DNA from: CAVWUA01 sp963758025 | GTDB taxonomy: Bacteria; Planctomycetota; Planctomycetia; Isosphaerales; Isosphaeraceae | Direction of reading: 5' to 3' | Assembly (NCBI GenBank): GCA_963758025.1 | Contig: CAVWUA010000004.1 | Coordinates: forward strand, 310,001-374,000 | Length of the DNA stretch: 64,000 nt | In this document: positions 35,362 through 45,187 of the stretch, one piece after another | How the letters are laid out: the number at the start of each line of letters is the position of its first letter | Position numbering within the stretch: position 1 is the first letter of the stretch | Translations under genes and position numbers: made by a program | Notes under the pieces: generated by a model | Told to the model about the DNA's origin: nothing | What the model saw: only the letters and a program-made list of their open reading frames with translations | The model's database searches: none

Positions 35362-37884
35362 CTACCGGATGGTGACGAATTCGTTGGACGCCAGCACCGC
35401 CTGGCAGAGCGCCTGCCAGGCGCCGAGACGGGCATCGTTCGGGGCTCCGTCCTCGTCCCGCAAGGTGCGCTCGAACCGTTCGAGGAACGCCAAGGCCCGC
35501 CGCGACTCGGCCGGCGACGGCGGGCGGCCGTAGGCCAGCGCGTAGAGCCGGCGAATCCGGCCGGCATCGTCCAGGTCCGGGCGTTCGAGCAAGTGGGCGG
35601 CGAGGTCGAGCGACGACTGCAACGCCAGGTCGCTATTCAACAGGAAGAGCGCCTGCGGGGCGACGGTCGTGGTCGCCCGATCGCCGTCGGTCACGCTCGC
35701 GTCGGTGGCGTCAAAGAGCTGGAACATGTCGTACAGGTGGTTGCGGACGATCGGCAGGTAAACCGACCGGCGAGGATTGTCGTAGTTGGTGGCGTCGCGC
35801 GAGGTGTGGTCGAAGAAGTAGGCCCGGTTCTCGACCGTGAGCAGCGAGCCCCCCATGCGCCGGTCGAGCCGACCGCTGACGGCCAGCAGGGCATCCCGGA
35901 TCGGCTCGGCTTCGAGCCGGCGGACGTTCATCCGCCAGAGGAGCCGGTTCTCCGGGTCCACCCGCGCCGCGTCCGGGTTGAAGTCGTTGCTCATCTGGTA
36001 CGTGTTCGAGAGCAGGATGAGCCGGTGCATGGCCTTGATCGACCAGCCGCTCTCCACGAAGCGGTGAGCCAGCCAGTCCAGAAGCGCCGGGTGGGTGGGC
36101 GGCTCGCCGAGTTTGCCGAAGTTGTCGGGGGTGCCCACCAGGCCCCGGCCGAAGTGCCAGCGCCAGAGGCGGTTGACCATCACCCGGGCCGTCAATGGGT
36201 GGTCCTCCGTCACGAGCCAGCGGGCCAGCTCCAGCCGGCCGCTCTGCGAGGCGCTGAAGCTCGGCGGTTCGGGCGTGGTGAAGACCGCCGGGACGTCCCT
36301 CGGCGCAAGCTCGCCCAGGGTCAGATGACTTCCCCGGATGTGGATGTGGGTATCGGCGACCGTGCCCTCGGTAACGCCCATCGCCGACGGCATCACCGGC
36401 GCGTCCTTCTCCAGCGTGGCCAGTTCCTCGCGAAGCCGCTTGAGCGTGGCCTCCGTCTCCTCGGCCTCGGCAGCCCCGGCCGACTCGTCGGTCTCCTTGG
36501 CATCGGATTGCTGCTTCCGCCGTTCGACCAGCGCGGCGATCTCCTTCTTCTTCGCGGCCACCTTCGCGTCGTGGGCGGCCTGGCGCGCCAGGTCCGCTTC
36601 GTCAGCCAGCGAAACCTCGTGCCAGCGGGCGACCTTCTTGAAGGTCTCCATGGTCCGGGTGCTCTTGAAGATCCCGGCCAGGGCGTAATAGTCGGCCTGG
36701 GAGATCGGGTCGAACTTGTGGTCGTGGCAGCGGGCGCAGCCGAGGGTCAGGCCCAGGAAGGTGCGGCCGACGGTGTCGATCTGCTCATCGACGATGTCCA
36801 TTTCCATCTTCCGCTCGTCCACCTCGGCCAGCACCTTCGGCCCGAGGGAGAGGAAACCGGTCGCGATCAGCCGCTCGTGGGCCCTGGCCGGCGCATCGGC
36901 CGTTGAGAGCAGGTCACCGGCGAGTTGTTCGAGCACGAACTGATCGTACGGCTTATCGGCGTTGAACGCGGCGATGACATAATCGCGATAACGCCAGGCG
37001 TTGCCGTGGGCGACGTTCTCATCGAGGCCGTTGGAGTCGGCATAGCGGGCCAGGTCCAGCCAGTGCCGGCCCCAACGCTCGCCGTAGTGGGGCGAGGCCA
37101 GCAAGCGGTCCACAACCCGGGCGAACGCGTCGGGGGCGTCGTCGTCGAGAAACGCGTCGATCTCCTCGGGAGTGGGCGGGAGACCGGTCAGGTCGAACGT
37201 CACCCGGCGGATCAAGGTCCGTCGGTCGGCCGGAGCCGCCGGCGCGAGCCCCTTCGCCTCCAACGAGGCGAGGACGAACCGATCGAGCGCGTTGTGGGGC
37301 CAGGCGTCATCGGCAACGTCGGGAACTGGCGGGTCCTCCGGCGCGCGGAAGGACCAGGGTTCCCGTTCCCGCTCGACCTCGGTCGCTTGCCGCGGATCGC
37401 TCGGCCGGGCCGCGTCCGCGACCTCGTGCGGGCCGGGCGCCCCCATGACGATCCAGCGGTTCAGCAACGCGATCTGGTGGTCGTCCAGCTTGCCCCTGGG
37501 CGGCATCTTGAGGAACTCGTCCTCCTGACGCACGGCCGTGATCAGCAGACTGTTCACCGGATCTCCGGGCTCGACGGCCGGGCCGATGTCGCCGCCTTTG
37601 AGCCAGCCCTCCTGGCTATCCAGGCGAAGGCTACCCCGGAGCCGCTTGCTCTTCGCGGAGTGGCAGTCGTAGCAATGTTCGGCCAGGATCGGCCGGATCT
37701 CCTTCTCGAAGAAGTCCGCGTCGGCCGCGGGCGAGCCCGCGACCTCCTGCCCCTCGGCCGGCATGACCACCGCGAAGGCCAGCAAGGCACCCGCGAGGAC
37801 CGTTCTCACGAACCATTGGCCCGAACGGCGCGCGGAAGTTCCCGAAATCCGACCCATCCCAAGGCTTTTCCAGCGATCTCTCAT
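35362..37884 (-). CDS. DUF1549/DUF1553 planctomycete cytochrome-like protein
   Basis: The start ATG 37884 (M-R-D-R-W-K-S-L-G-M) is chosen because the frame further upstream runs into the insertion sequence. A signal helix lies at about residues 24-45, then the PSCyt1 haem domain with C-Y-D-C-H at 71-75 and M-P-P-R-G-K-L. Next is DUF1549 (A-L-D-R-F-V-L-A-S-L-E, R-R-V-T-F-D-L-T-G-L-P-P-T, W-L-D-L-A-R-Y-A-D-S-N-G). A Lys/Glu-rich coiled coil at about 430-490 leads into DUF1553 (R-V-M-V-N-R-L-W-R-W-H-F-G-R-G-L-V). It is upstream of and nearly touching the DUF1501 gene. An IS inserted 176 bases upstream probably replaced or displaced its promoter. Confidence 0.93.
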   Translation of the reverse strand: MRDRWKSLGMGRISGTSARRSGQWFVRTVLAGALLAFAVVMPAEGQEVAGSPAADADFFEKEIRPILAEHCYDCHSAKSKRLRGSLRLDSQEGWLKGGDIGPAVEPGDPVNSLLITAVRQEDEFLKMPPRGKLDDHQIALLNRWIVMGAPGPHEVADAARPSDPRQATEVEREREPWSFRAPEDPPVPDVADDAWPHNALDRFVLASLEAKGLAPAAPADRRTLIRRVTFDLTGLPPTPEEIDAFLDDDAPDAFARVVDRLLASPHYGERWGRHWLDLARYADSNGLDENVAHGNAWRYRDYVIAAFNADKPYDQFVLEQLAGDLLSTADAPARAHERLIATGFLSLGPKVLAEVDERKMEMDIVDEQIDTVGRTFLGLTLGCARCHDHKFDPISQADYYALAGIFKSTRTMETFKKVARWHEVSLADEADLARQAAHDAKVAAKKKEIAALVERRKQQSDAKETDESAGAAEAEETEATLKRLREELATLEKDAPVMPSAMGVTEGTVADTHIHIRGSHLTLGELAPRDVPAVFTTPEPPSFSASQSGRLELARWLVTEDHPLTARVMVNRLWRWHFGRGLVGTPDNFGKLGEPPTHPALLDWLAHRFVESGWSIKAMHRLILLSNTYQMSNDFNPDAARVDPENRLLWRMNVRRLEAEPIRDALLAVSGRLDRRMGGSLLTVENRAYFFDHTSRDATNYDNPRRSVYLPIVRNHLYDMFQLFDATDASVTDGDRATTTVAPQALFLLNSDLALQSSLDLAAHLLERPDLDDAGRIRRLYALAYGRPPSPAESRRALAFLERFERTLRDEDGAPNDARLGAWQALCQAVLASNEFVTIR

Positions 37885-38059
37885 CGTGCCCACGTCCCGA
37901 CTCACAACCGCGTTCCAGAGCCCGATTCGGAATCCCGCGCACCGGGAACACCGCGCCCTGTCCGATCGCGGTCCCTCAAGAGAAGATCCAAAAGACCCAT
38001 GCCGACCGTTTTCGCTACCATTCGCTCCTTCCAGATTAAACATTCCTTGGACATCATGC

Positions 38060-38079
38060 CACGGGAATTCGAGAATCAG
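38060..38079. repeat. Left copy of 20-bp target-site duplication
   Basis: The 20 bases cacgggaattcgagaatcag are repeated exactly at 39466-39485, directly flanking the insertion sequence. Confidence 0.85.
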
Positions 38080-39465
38080 GTGTCGGACCCCAATAGAAAT
38101 GTCCGGTGGTTGGCCCCAATAGAAATGTCCGGTCGATGCGATCTCTGGCCCAAGCCTGGAGGTTGCCATGAACCCCGACCGGATCGTTATGAGTCAACGT
38201 GATCGCGATACCCTCACCGTTCTCAAGCCCGTCCTGGCGGGGCAACGCACCCAGGCCGAGGCCGCGCGGCTGCTCGGCAAAAGCACCCGTCAGGTCCGAC
38301 GCCTGGTCGCTCGCTTTCAGGCCGAGGGGGACGCGGGCCTGATCCACCGGCTCCGCGGCCAGCCATCGAATCGATATATTTGAATTACAACAAAAGACAA
38401 TGTCCTCTCGTTCTACACCGAGCACCTCCAGGGCTTCGGGCCCACCCTCGCCGCCGAGGCCCTCGCCGAGCACGGCCTGGACGTCGGCGTCGAGACCCTC
38501 AGACGCTGGCTCATCGCCGAGGGACTCTGGCGGCCGGCCTCCCGGCGGGCCGTCCACCGCAGCCGGCGGCCACGGCGGGCCTGCTTCGGCGAACTGGTCC
38601 AGCTCGACGCCTCGGAGCACGACTGGACCGAGGGACGCGGCGTGCCGATGGTCCTGCTGGCGATGATCGACGACGCCACCAGTCGCCTCCTGGCCCGCTT
38701 CGCGCCGGCCGAGACGACCGCGGGCTACTTTGACCTGCTGGAGCGTTGGCTGCACGCCCACGGCCGGCCCGTGGCCCTGTACAGCGACGAGAAGAGCGTC
38801 TTCCGCGTCCCCACGACCGACGGGCCGGCCCCGCCGACCCAGTTCGGCCGGGCCTGCGTCGAGCTGGGCATCGAGCTGATCTGGCGCACAGCCCACAGGC
38901 CAAGGGACGGATCGAGCGGTTCTTCGGCACGGTGCAGGATCGCTGGGTCAAGCAGATGCGGGCCGCGGGTGTCGCCTCGGTGGCGCAGGCCAACGCCCTG
39001 GTCGGCCGCGTGCTGCAACCGCAGTTCAACCGCCGCTTCACCGTGGCCGCGTCCGACACGTCCGACGCCCATCGGCCCTGGGACCGCCGGGAGCACGACC
39101 TGCGAGCGATCCTCTGCCCCCAGGAGACCCGCACGGTCAGCAACGACTACGTCGTCCGCTACGACGGCCGGTTCTTCCAGTTGGCCCGGCCCGCGTTGCC
39201 GGGTCTGCGTGGGGGCGTGGTCGTCGTCGAGGCCCGCCGCGACGGCACGCTGGCGATCCGATTCAAGGATGTGTATCTTCGTTACCACGAGATCGCCCGA
39301 CCGGCGCGGGCCCCATCGTCGCCCCGGCCCCCCGAGCCCCGCGCCGGCGACGTGCGTCGCCCTGCGGCGGACCACCCCTGGAGGAAGGCGTTCCAGACCC
39401 CCAAGAACAGATGAACAGCGGACATTTCTATCGGGGACAGACCGGACATTTCTATGGGGGTTCAA
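38080..39465 (+). mobile_element. ISNCY/IS1202-like insertion sequence with paired end repeats
   Basis: The element is 1386 bases and is flanked by a 20-bp direct repeat. Each end carries two copies of a 20-base motif (consensus ccccaatagaaatgtccggt): left 38088-38107 and 38114-38133, right (inverted) 39417-39436 and 39441-39460. It encodes one DDE transposase, whose stop (39412-39414) lies just before the right-end motifs. Long target duplications fit the IS1202 group, which from memory makes variable-length duplications of up to about 29 bp. The element interrupts the region between the DUF1549 gene and an IS66 remnant. Confidence 0.85.
38168..39414 (+). CDS. ISNCY-family DDE transposase, in-frame TGA and one frame break
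   Basis: The N-terminus (M-S-Q-R-D-R-D-T-L-T-V-L-K, then T-Q-A-E-A-A-R-L-L-G-K-S-T-R-Q-V-R-R-L) is the helix-turn-helix typical of ISNCY transposases. A TGA at 38381-38383 interrupts the same frame in a locally AT-rich patch. It then continues V-L-S-F-Y-T-E-H-L-Q. The DDE core follows: L-D-A-S-E-H-D-W, Y-S-D-E-K-S-V-F and, after a one-base shift near 38893, G-R-I-E-R-F-F-G-T. Corrected length is about 415 residues. The stop and shift would inactivate it, yet the 20-bp duplication is still perfect, so the lesions are recent or artefacts. Confidence 0.85.
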
Positions 39466-39485
39466 CACGGGAATTCGAGAATCAG
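39466..39485. repeat. Right copy of 20-bp target-site duplication
   Basis: This is an exact copy of 38060-38079, immediately right of the element. The exactness implies recent insertion. Confidence 0.85.
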
Positions 39486-40119
39486 CGCGACCGGAGTCCG
39501 ATTCCATCTGCACTTCCCGCTCACCGCCGGTGGCCTGGTGCAGATGTGGCGGCGGCTCCGCGCGGTCGCCGCCGCGCAGAAACAGAAGTGCCTGCCGCAC
39601 CTGTTGCGCGACATCAAGCGGACCCAGCATTACCACAAGCCCGAGAGCGACTGGCCGGCGTTCTCCAAGCAGTTGAGACGTCTGATCCGCGACGCGCTCC
39701 GCTTGAGCAATCGGCGTCGGGACTTGACGGCGGAGCGGCTCGCGTCGCGTCGCAGACGCTTGGAGGATCGACTGCGCGGGCTGCTGGAGCAGCCGTGGGA
39801 GGAGCGGCACGCGCGGCGGTTGGCGAAACGCCTGCGGCGGCACCACTCCGAGCTGTTCACTTTCCTGGACCATCCCGAGGTCCCCTCCGACAACAACCAC
39901 GGCGAGCGTCAGATCCGGCCGGCGGTGCTCGTGCGCAAGAACAGCTACGCCAACGGCAGCGAGGACGGGGCGGAGACCCAGGCCGTCCTGATGAGCGTCT
40001 TCCGCACGCTCAAGCAACGCGGTCACAACCCGGTCTCGGCGACCATTGATGCCGTCCGCGCCTCCCTCCAAACGGGGAAACTACCTCCCCTGCCCAAGCC
40101 GATCGCTGAAGTCCGCTGA
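39486..40119 (+). pseudogene. IS66-family transposase, 5'-truncated remnant
   Basis: About 210 residues remain. They hold the IS66 C-terminal region: C-L-P-H-L-L-R-D-I-K near the start, then V-P-S-D-N-N-H-G-E-R-Q-I-R-P and K-N-S-Y-A-N-G-S-E-D-G-A-E-T-Q. The N-terminal half, including the zinc finger and the first catalytic residues, is absent. Its 5' edge touches the right flank of the ISNCY element, but since the target duplication is intact the truncation predates that insertion. Confidence 0.8.
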
Positions 40120-40385
40120 AGCTTTACCGCGTTTGATGTTTTTTTGCGCCCGTTTACCGGGGGACAAGTCCTGACTTTTGATTGCAAAATGGATTATGAT
40201 CGAACGCATGGTGAATATTAGCACACACTCATGTTGATTCGGTCGGTTTTACGTGAAGAGATGTTCTCGTATCAGGGAAGAATCGCGGAAACAACAGGCC
40301 GTGAGTCGGCCCATGCCCGGCGTCGGCGGATCGAGCGGGACGAACGGCATCGCGTCCGAAGTCATCTCAAATAGTGGACAAATTC

Positions 40386-40952
40386 ATGAATGAGAAAATG
40401 CGGTTGGGATCGGGATGGAATGGTCCGGCGGGAACCCCGCCGGTGATCGCCTGTCGGGCCGAGGCCGTCGCGATCTCGCGGGCCGGGCGGGAGTTCCGGC
40501 TGGTCGCGGCGCGTCCGATCGCGGAGGGTGAGGTGCTTTTCACGATCGAGGGACAGACGACACTCCGCCCCTCGCGCTTCTCACTCCAGATCGGCGAGGG
40601 CCTCCACATCGATCTCGACCCGGTGCCTGGCGTCGAGGAGATCTTCGACCGCTATTTCTGGCGTTTCCTGAACCACGGCTGCGAACCGAATGCGCGGGTG
40701 GTCGGCCTCGACGTGATCGCCGTTCGCGCGATCGCGCGATGGGACGACGTGACCTTTCACTACAACACCACGGAATTCGACATGGCCGAGCCATTCGCCT
40801 GTCGTTGCGGGGCCGCGTCCTGCCTCGGCGAAATCCAGGGGTTCAAGCACCTCTCCCCAGCCGAGCGGGCCAGGCTCCGGCCCTGGCTCGCGCGTCATCT
40901 GCTGAAGCATCTTGAGCCGTCGGCGGAGTCCGCCCCGGTCGTCTCGGCATGA
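40386..40952 (+). CDS. SET-domain protein lysine methyltransferase
   Basis: A protein of about 190 residues with a compact bacterial SET domain (positions counted from GTG 40374). The core motif N-H-G-C-E-P-N-A is at 100-107, F-H-Y-N-T-T-E-F at 128-135, and the post-SET zinc cluster C-R-C-G-A-A-S-C with L-G-E-I-Q-G-F at 143-156. SET domains transfer a methyl group from S-adenosylmethionine to a lysine epsilon-amine. The next gene, a Pls-type synthetase, starts inside its stop codon (ATGA at 40949), so the two are translationally coupled. I infer that the substrate may be that synthetase, its carrier domain or its poly-amino-acid product. The start may instead be GTG 40374. No export signal. 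Confidence 0.88.
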   Translation: MNEKMRLGSGWNGPAGTPPVIACRAEAVAISRAGREFRLVAARPIAEGEVLFTIEGQTTLRPSRFSLQIGEGLHIDLDPVPGVEEIFDRYFWRFLNHGCEPNARVVGLDVIAVRAIARWDDVTFHYNTTEFDMAEPFACRCGAASCLGEIQGFKHLSPAERARLRPWLARHLLKHLEPSAESAPVVSA

Positions 40953-43900
40953 GCCTGCTGACGCGGGAATCGACGGGCCCCTCGCCCGCGAGGGAGAACC
41001 ATCCGACGCTCTTGCACGCGTTCTTCGCACGCGCCGTGGATCGCTGGCCGGAGCGGGTCGCGGTCGACGTGCCGCCGGGTGAACGACCGCGCGGACCGCC
41101 AGATCCTGACGTATCGCGCGCTCGATCTCCACTCCGGGAACCTGGCCCGGCGGCTCCGCGCGTGGGTCGCGGGAGAGTGCGTCGTCGCGATCCACGTCGC
41201 GCGGGCCTCGGCGGCCCCTTACGTGGCGCAGCTCGGCGTGCTCAAGGCCGGGGCCGCCTACACGTGCATCGACCCGTCGTTTCCGGACGATCGTTTCGCC
41301 GAGATCCTGCGGGATTCCGAGGCGGTCGCGCTGATCACCGACGAGCCAGGACGCGCCAGGGCCCTCCGCCTGGGCTTCGCCCCGGAGCGCGTGTGCGTTC
41401 TCGACGAGCGGGGCCTTTGGCCGAGCCGCGAGGACGTGGCAGAACATCCGGTTCCCGCTCCCGATGGGCTGGGGCCGGAGAGGCTCGCCTACGTGATCTA
41501 TACCTCGGGGACGACCGGGCGTCCCAAGGGGGTCCTGATCGAGCATGGAAGCATCGCGAACCTCGTGGCGTCCGACCTGGACGCGTTTCAACTCACGCCC
41601 GAGGACCGGGTCGCGCAGGGGTCGTCAGCCTCCTATGACTCGTCCGTTGAGGAAACCTGGCTCGCGTTCTCGGCGGGTGCGACGCTGGTCGTCATGGACG
41701 AGGCCGCTGTCAGGCTCGGGCCGGACCTGATCCCCTGGCTGCGCCGGGAGCGGATCAGCGTGTTCTGTCCGCCGCCGACCTTGCTCCGGGCCTCGGGCTG
41801 CGCCGACCCGGAAACGGCCCTGCCGGACCTGCGGCTGCTCTACGTCGGCGGTGAGGTGCTGCCTCGGGACATCGCCGACCGCTGGTCCTCGGGCCGAGCG
41901 ATGATTAATGGATACGGACCGACCGAATGCACGGTCACCGCGCTGCGAGGCCGGGTCGAATCCCGGGCAACCGATCCATATCGGCCATCCCGTGAGCGGT
42001 ATGACGGCCTGGGTGATCGACGATTCGCTGACAATCCAGCCGCCTGGCTCGGTCGGCGAGCTGGCGCTGGGGGGCGTCGGGCTGGCGCGGGGCTACTGGA
42101 AACGGCCGGAGCTGACGGCCGAGACGTTCGTGATCCACCCGGAAATCGGGCGGATTTATCGGACGGGGGACCTCGTTCACCGCGATGAGCAGGGGCGGTT
42201 TTTCTGCCAGGGGCGGGTCGATTCCCAGGTCAAGATTCGCGGTCATCGCGTGGAACTGGGGGAGATCGAGACGCGGCTAACGGCGCATCCGGGCGTCTTT
42301 GCCGCCGCCTGCCGGCTCCAGAGCGACGAGCAGAACGCCGCCCTCGTCGGGTTCATCGTACCGGCCGATCCCGACGAGGTTCCCACCCCGGCCTCGCTAC
42401 GATCCTGGCTCGAAAGCGCGTTGCCCTCCTACATGGTCCCGGCGCGGTTCGGGGTTCTCGACCAGTTGCCGACGAGCGTGGGAGGGAAACTCGACCGTTC
42501 GGCGTTGCCCTGGCTCGATGCCGAGGCGTTGTCGGTGTCCGCCGGAGAGTCTCTGGCTCCTCGTAACGCGATTGAGAAAAAGCTGGCGGCCGCGGTCGGC
42601 CGGGTTCTCCCGGTGGGCACGTCCGTTTCGGTTCTCGACGATTTCTTCAACGACCTCGGAGGCGACTCGCTGGCCGCCGCGGAATACGTCACGATCCTGC
42701 GCCAGGATGAGGCCACCGCCTGGGCCACGGTCCGCGACGTTTACGAGGCGAGGACCATCGCCGCGCTGGCGGAACGTTGCCGGGCCGGTGGTGAACCCTG
42801 CCCGAGCCGCCGGGACGATTCGGATGCCGCGCAAGGGCATCCCCTCGGCGTCACGGTGCTTCAGACGCTCTGGCTGGCCGCGATGTTCTGGATCGGATCG
42901 GCGGTGAGTTATCTGATCGCGTTCGAATTCTTCCCGCGCTGGGTTTCCCGGGCCGGCGTGCCATCGTTGATGATCGCCGCGCCGTTGCTGATCGTGCTGG
43001 CCCGATGGCTCACCCTGCCGGTCAGCGTGGTCGTCGCCGTCCTGGTGAAACGGCTTCTGATCGGGACGTATCGTCCCCGGCGATCGCCGGTCTGGAGCGG
43101 GTTTTACCTTCGTCACTGGATCGTGCGGCAGGCCGCGCGGTGGATTCCCTGGGGGACGCTGGAAGGCACGACCTACCGGCTCACCGTGCTCCGATTCCTG
43201 GGTGCGCGGATCGGGGAACGGGTCGATATTGACCGGGGTGTGGATCTGTCTCAAGGGGGCTGGGATCTGCTGGAGATCGGCGACGACGTCACGATCGGCC
43301 GGGATGCCAGCGTGCGCGTGGTGGAACTCGACGACGGCGACGTGGTGATCGCACCCGTCCGGCTGGGGGCGGGGTCGGTCCTGGAGACGCGATCGGGCGT
43401 GGGGGGATCATGCCTCGGTCGGCCCCCACGCCTGCCTCACGGCGCTGTCATCGCTGGCCTCCTCGGATTCGATTCCCGAAGGTGAGCGCTGGGATGGAAT
43501 CCCCGCGCGGCCGGCCGGCAAGGCCGCGACGGGGCCGAGGCCCTCGCCCCCCACCTCGGAATGGACCCCGGAAATCTGGAGCGCGTGGCTCCTGATATCG
43601 AGGCTGGGGATCGACCTGGCTCGGTCGCTGCCGTTCCAGCTTCTGGCGTTGCTGACCTTCGTTGCGCTGGGGCTCGATACGGACAGCGTGTTCCAATGGT
43701 TGCGTCAGGCCGACGGTGCGCCCGCGCTGGGACCGATCGTTCTCGGAGTTGTGGTCCTGTCGGTCCCGTTGACCCTGGCCTTCGAGGCATTTCTGGCGCG
43801 CTGGCTCGGGCGGGTTCCGGCCGGGGTGGTCAGTCGCTGGAGCCGGACGTATCTCCGGGTCTGGCTGACGATGGGCCTGGTGGAGTCGGCGGGCCGCTGG

Positions 43901-45055
43901 CTGAGCGGGACGTTATTCTGGCCGCTCTGGCTGCGCTGGGCGGGCATGAACGTGGGGCCTGGGTGCGAGATCAGCACGATCATGAACGTCGTGCCGGGGC
44001 TCGTCACGATCGGTCCGGAAACCTTCTTCGCCGACGGCATCTATCTCGGAGGACCGCGCATCGAACGGGGCGTGGTGACGCTCCTGCCGACGACCCTCGG
44101 CGCGAACACGTTTCTGGGCAATCACGTCGTGATTCCGGCGGGACAGGATTTGCCCGACGACATCCTGCTCGGCGTCTGCACGGTGGCCGATGACCGCGTG
44201 ATCCGCCCTGGTACAAGCTGGTTCGGCCATCCCCCCTTCGCATTGCCCCGGCGCGAGGTCGTCGCCCGTGACCGCCGCCTCACGCATGAACCTTCACCCA
44301 TTCGTTACGCCAACCGGGTCGTCTGGGAACTGCTGCGGTTCGTTCTGCCGGTCGGGCCGATCCTTGTCGCCCTGTGGTGGTATCGCACGGTGAATGACGT
44401 TGCGCGTCAGGTGTCGCCCGGGGTGCTTGTCGGGTTGATGGTCCCACTGATCTCGTTCGGGGCGGCGGCGATCCTCTGCGGGATTGTGCTGGGTTTGAAG
44501 TGGCTGCTCCTGGGCAAGGTCCGGCCGGGACAGCACCCGCTCTGGTCTTGCTGGTGCAGCCGCTGGGATTTTCTCTACGTCGCGTGGGGACAGTACGCCC
44601 GCCCCGTCCTCTCGGCGCTGGAGGGAACCCTGCTGCTCGCCTGGTATTTGAGGGCGATGGGAATGCGGATCGGTCGCCGCGTGGTGCTCAGCCAGGGGTT
44701 CGCGCAGGTTGTCGATCCCGACATGATCGCGATCGACGACGGGGCGACCGTGGACGCGATGTTCCAGGCGCACACGTTCGAGGACCGGGTTCTCAAGATC
44801 GGCCCGGTGACCATCCGGCGCGGGGCCACGCTCGGGGCGAACACGGTGCCGCTTTACGGAGTCGTTGTGGGTGAGCGGGCTCACGTCGCCCCTCATAGCG
44901 TGATCATGAAGCAGGAACATCTGCTGGCCCACCACGCCTACGAAGGCTCTCCCACGAACCCCGTCGGGTCGACGCGCCGCGAGCGGTTCGCCGCCGAGCA
45001 CGCCACGCTGCTCTCTTCCGTGGTTGTATGGATTTGGGTAATGTTTGTATCATGA
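40949..45055 (+). CDS. Pls/PosA-type membrane NRPS (homopoly-amino-acid synthetase), three frame breaks
   Basis: Frame breaks near 41080, 41960 and 43408 split what is clearly one protein of about 1368 residues. The adenylation domain has Y-T-S-G-T-T-G-R-P-K-G, N-G-Y-G-P-T-E, Y-R-T-G-D-L, R-G-H-R-V-E-L-G-E-I-E and G-G-K-L-D-R. The carrier domain has D-L-G-G-D-S-L-A-A. Then come six hydrophobic segments in three pairs (about 42880-43050, 43600-43800, 44300-44520), each pair followed by a left-handed-beta-helix-like soluble domain (for example G-A-N-T-F-L-G-N-H-V-V-I-P). There is no condensation or thioesterase domain. This A-T-(TM2-C)x3 order is that of epsilon-poly-L-lysine synthetase Pls and relatives (TIGR02353 family). 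The monomer cannot be read with confidence. S-Y-D-S-S-V-E-E-T-W in the A4 region has acidic residues that would suit a basic amino acid (inference). Confidence 0.9.
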
Positions 45056-45187
45056 ACATCCCAGACGATGAAGTCCGGTCGTGGTGCTCGGCTCGGGACG
45101 CCTGAGTGATTTCGGCGAGTCGCGTTACGTCACACGGTGGTCACTTCGCTGACAGGCGGACAACCTTCGACGCTTGGGAGGCCCCCG

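Noticed and set aside
35347..36906. A 519-codon plus-strand open frame
   Set aside because: Antisense to DUF1549/DUF1553, composition of a shadow frame.
38381..38383. Selenocysteine or programmed read-through at the TGA in the transposase
   Set aside because: No supporting SECIS-like element or conserved Cys/Sec position seen; more likely a mutation or error.
40120..40385. Possible gene between the IS66 remnant and the SET gene
   Set aside because: No open frame with a ribosome-binding site; likely the SET promoter region and IS66 edge.
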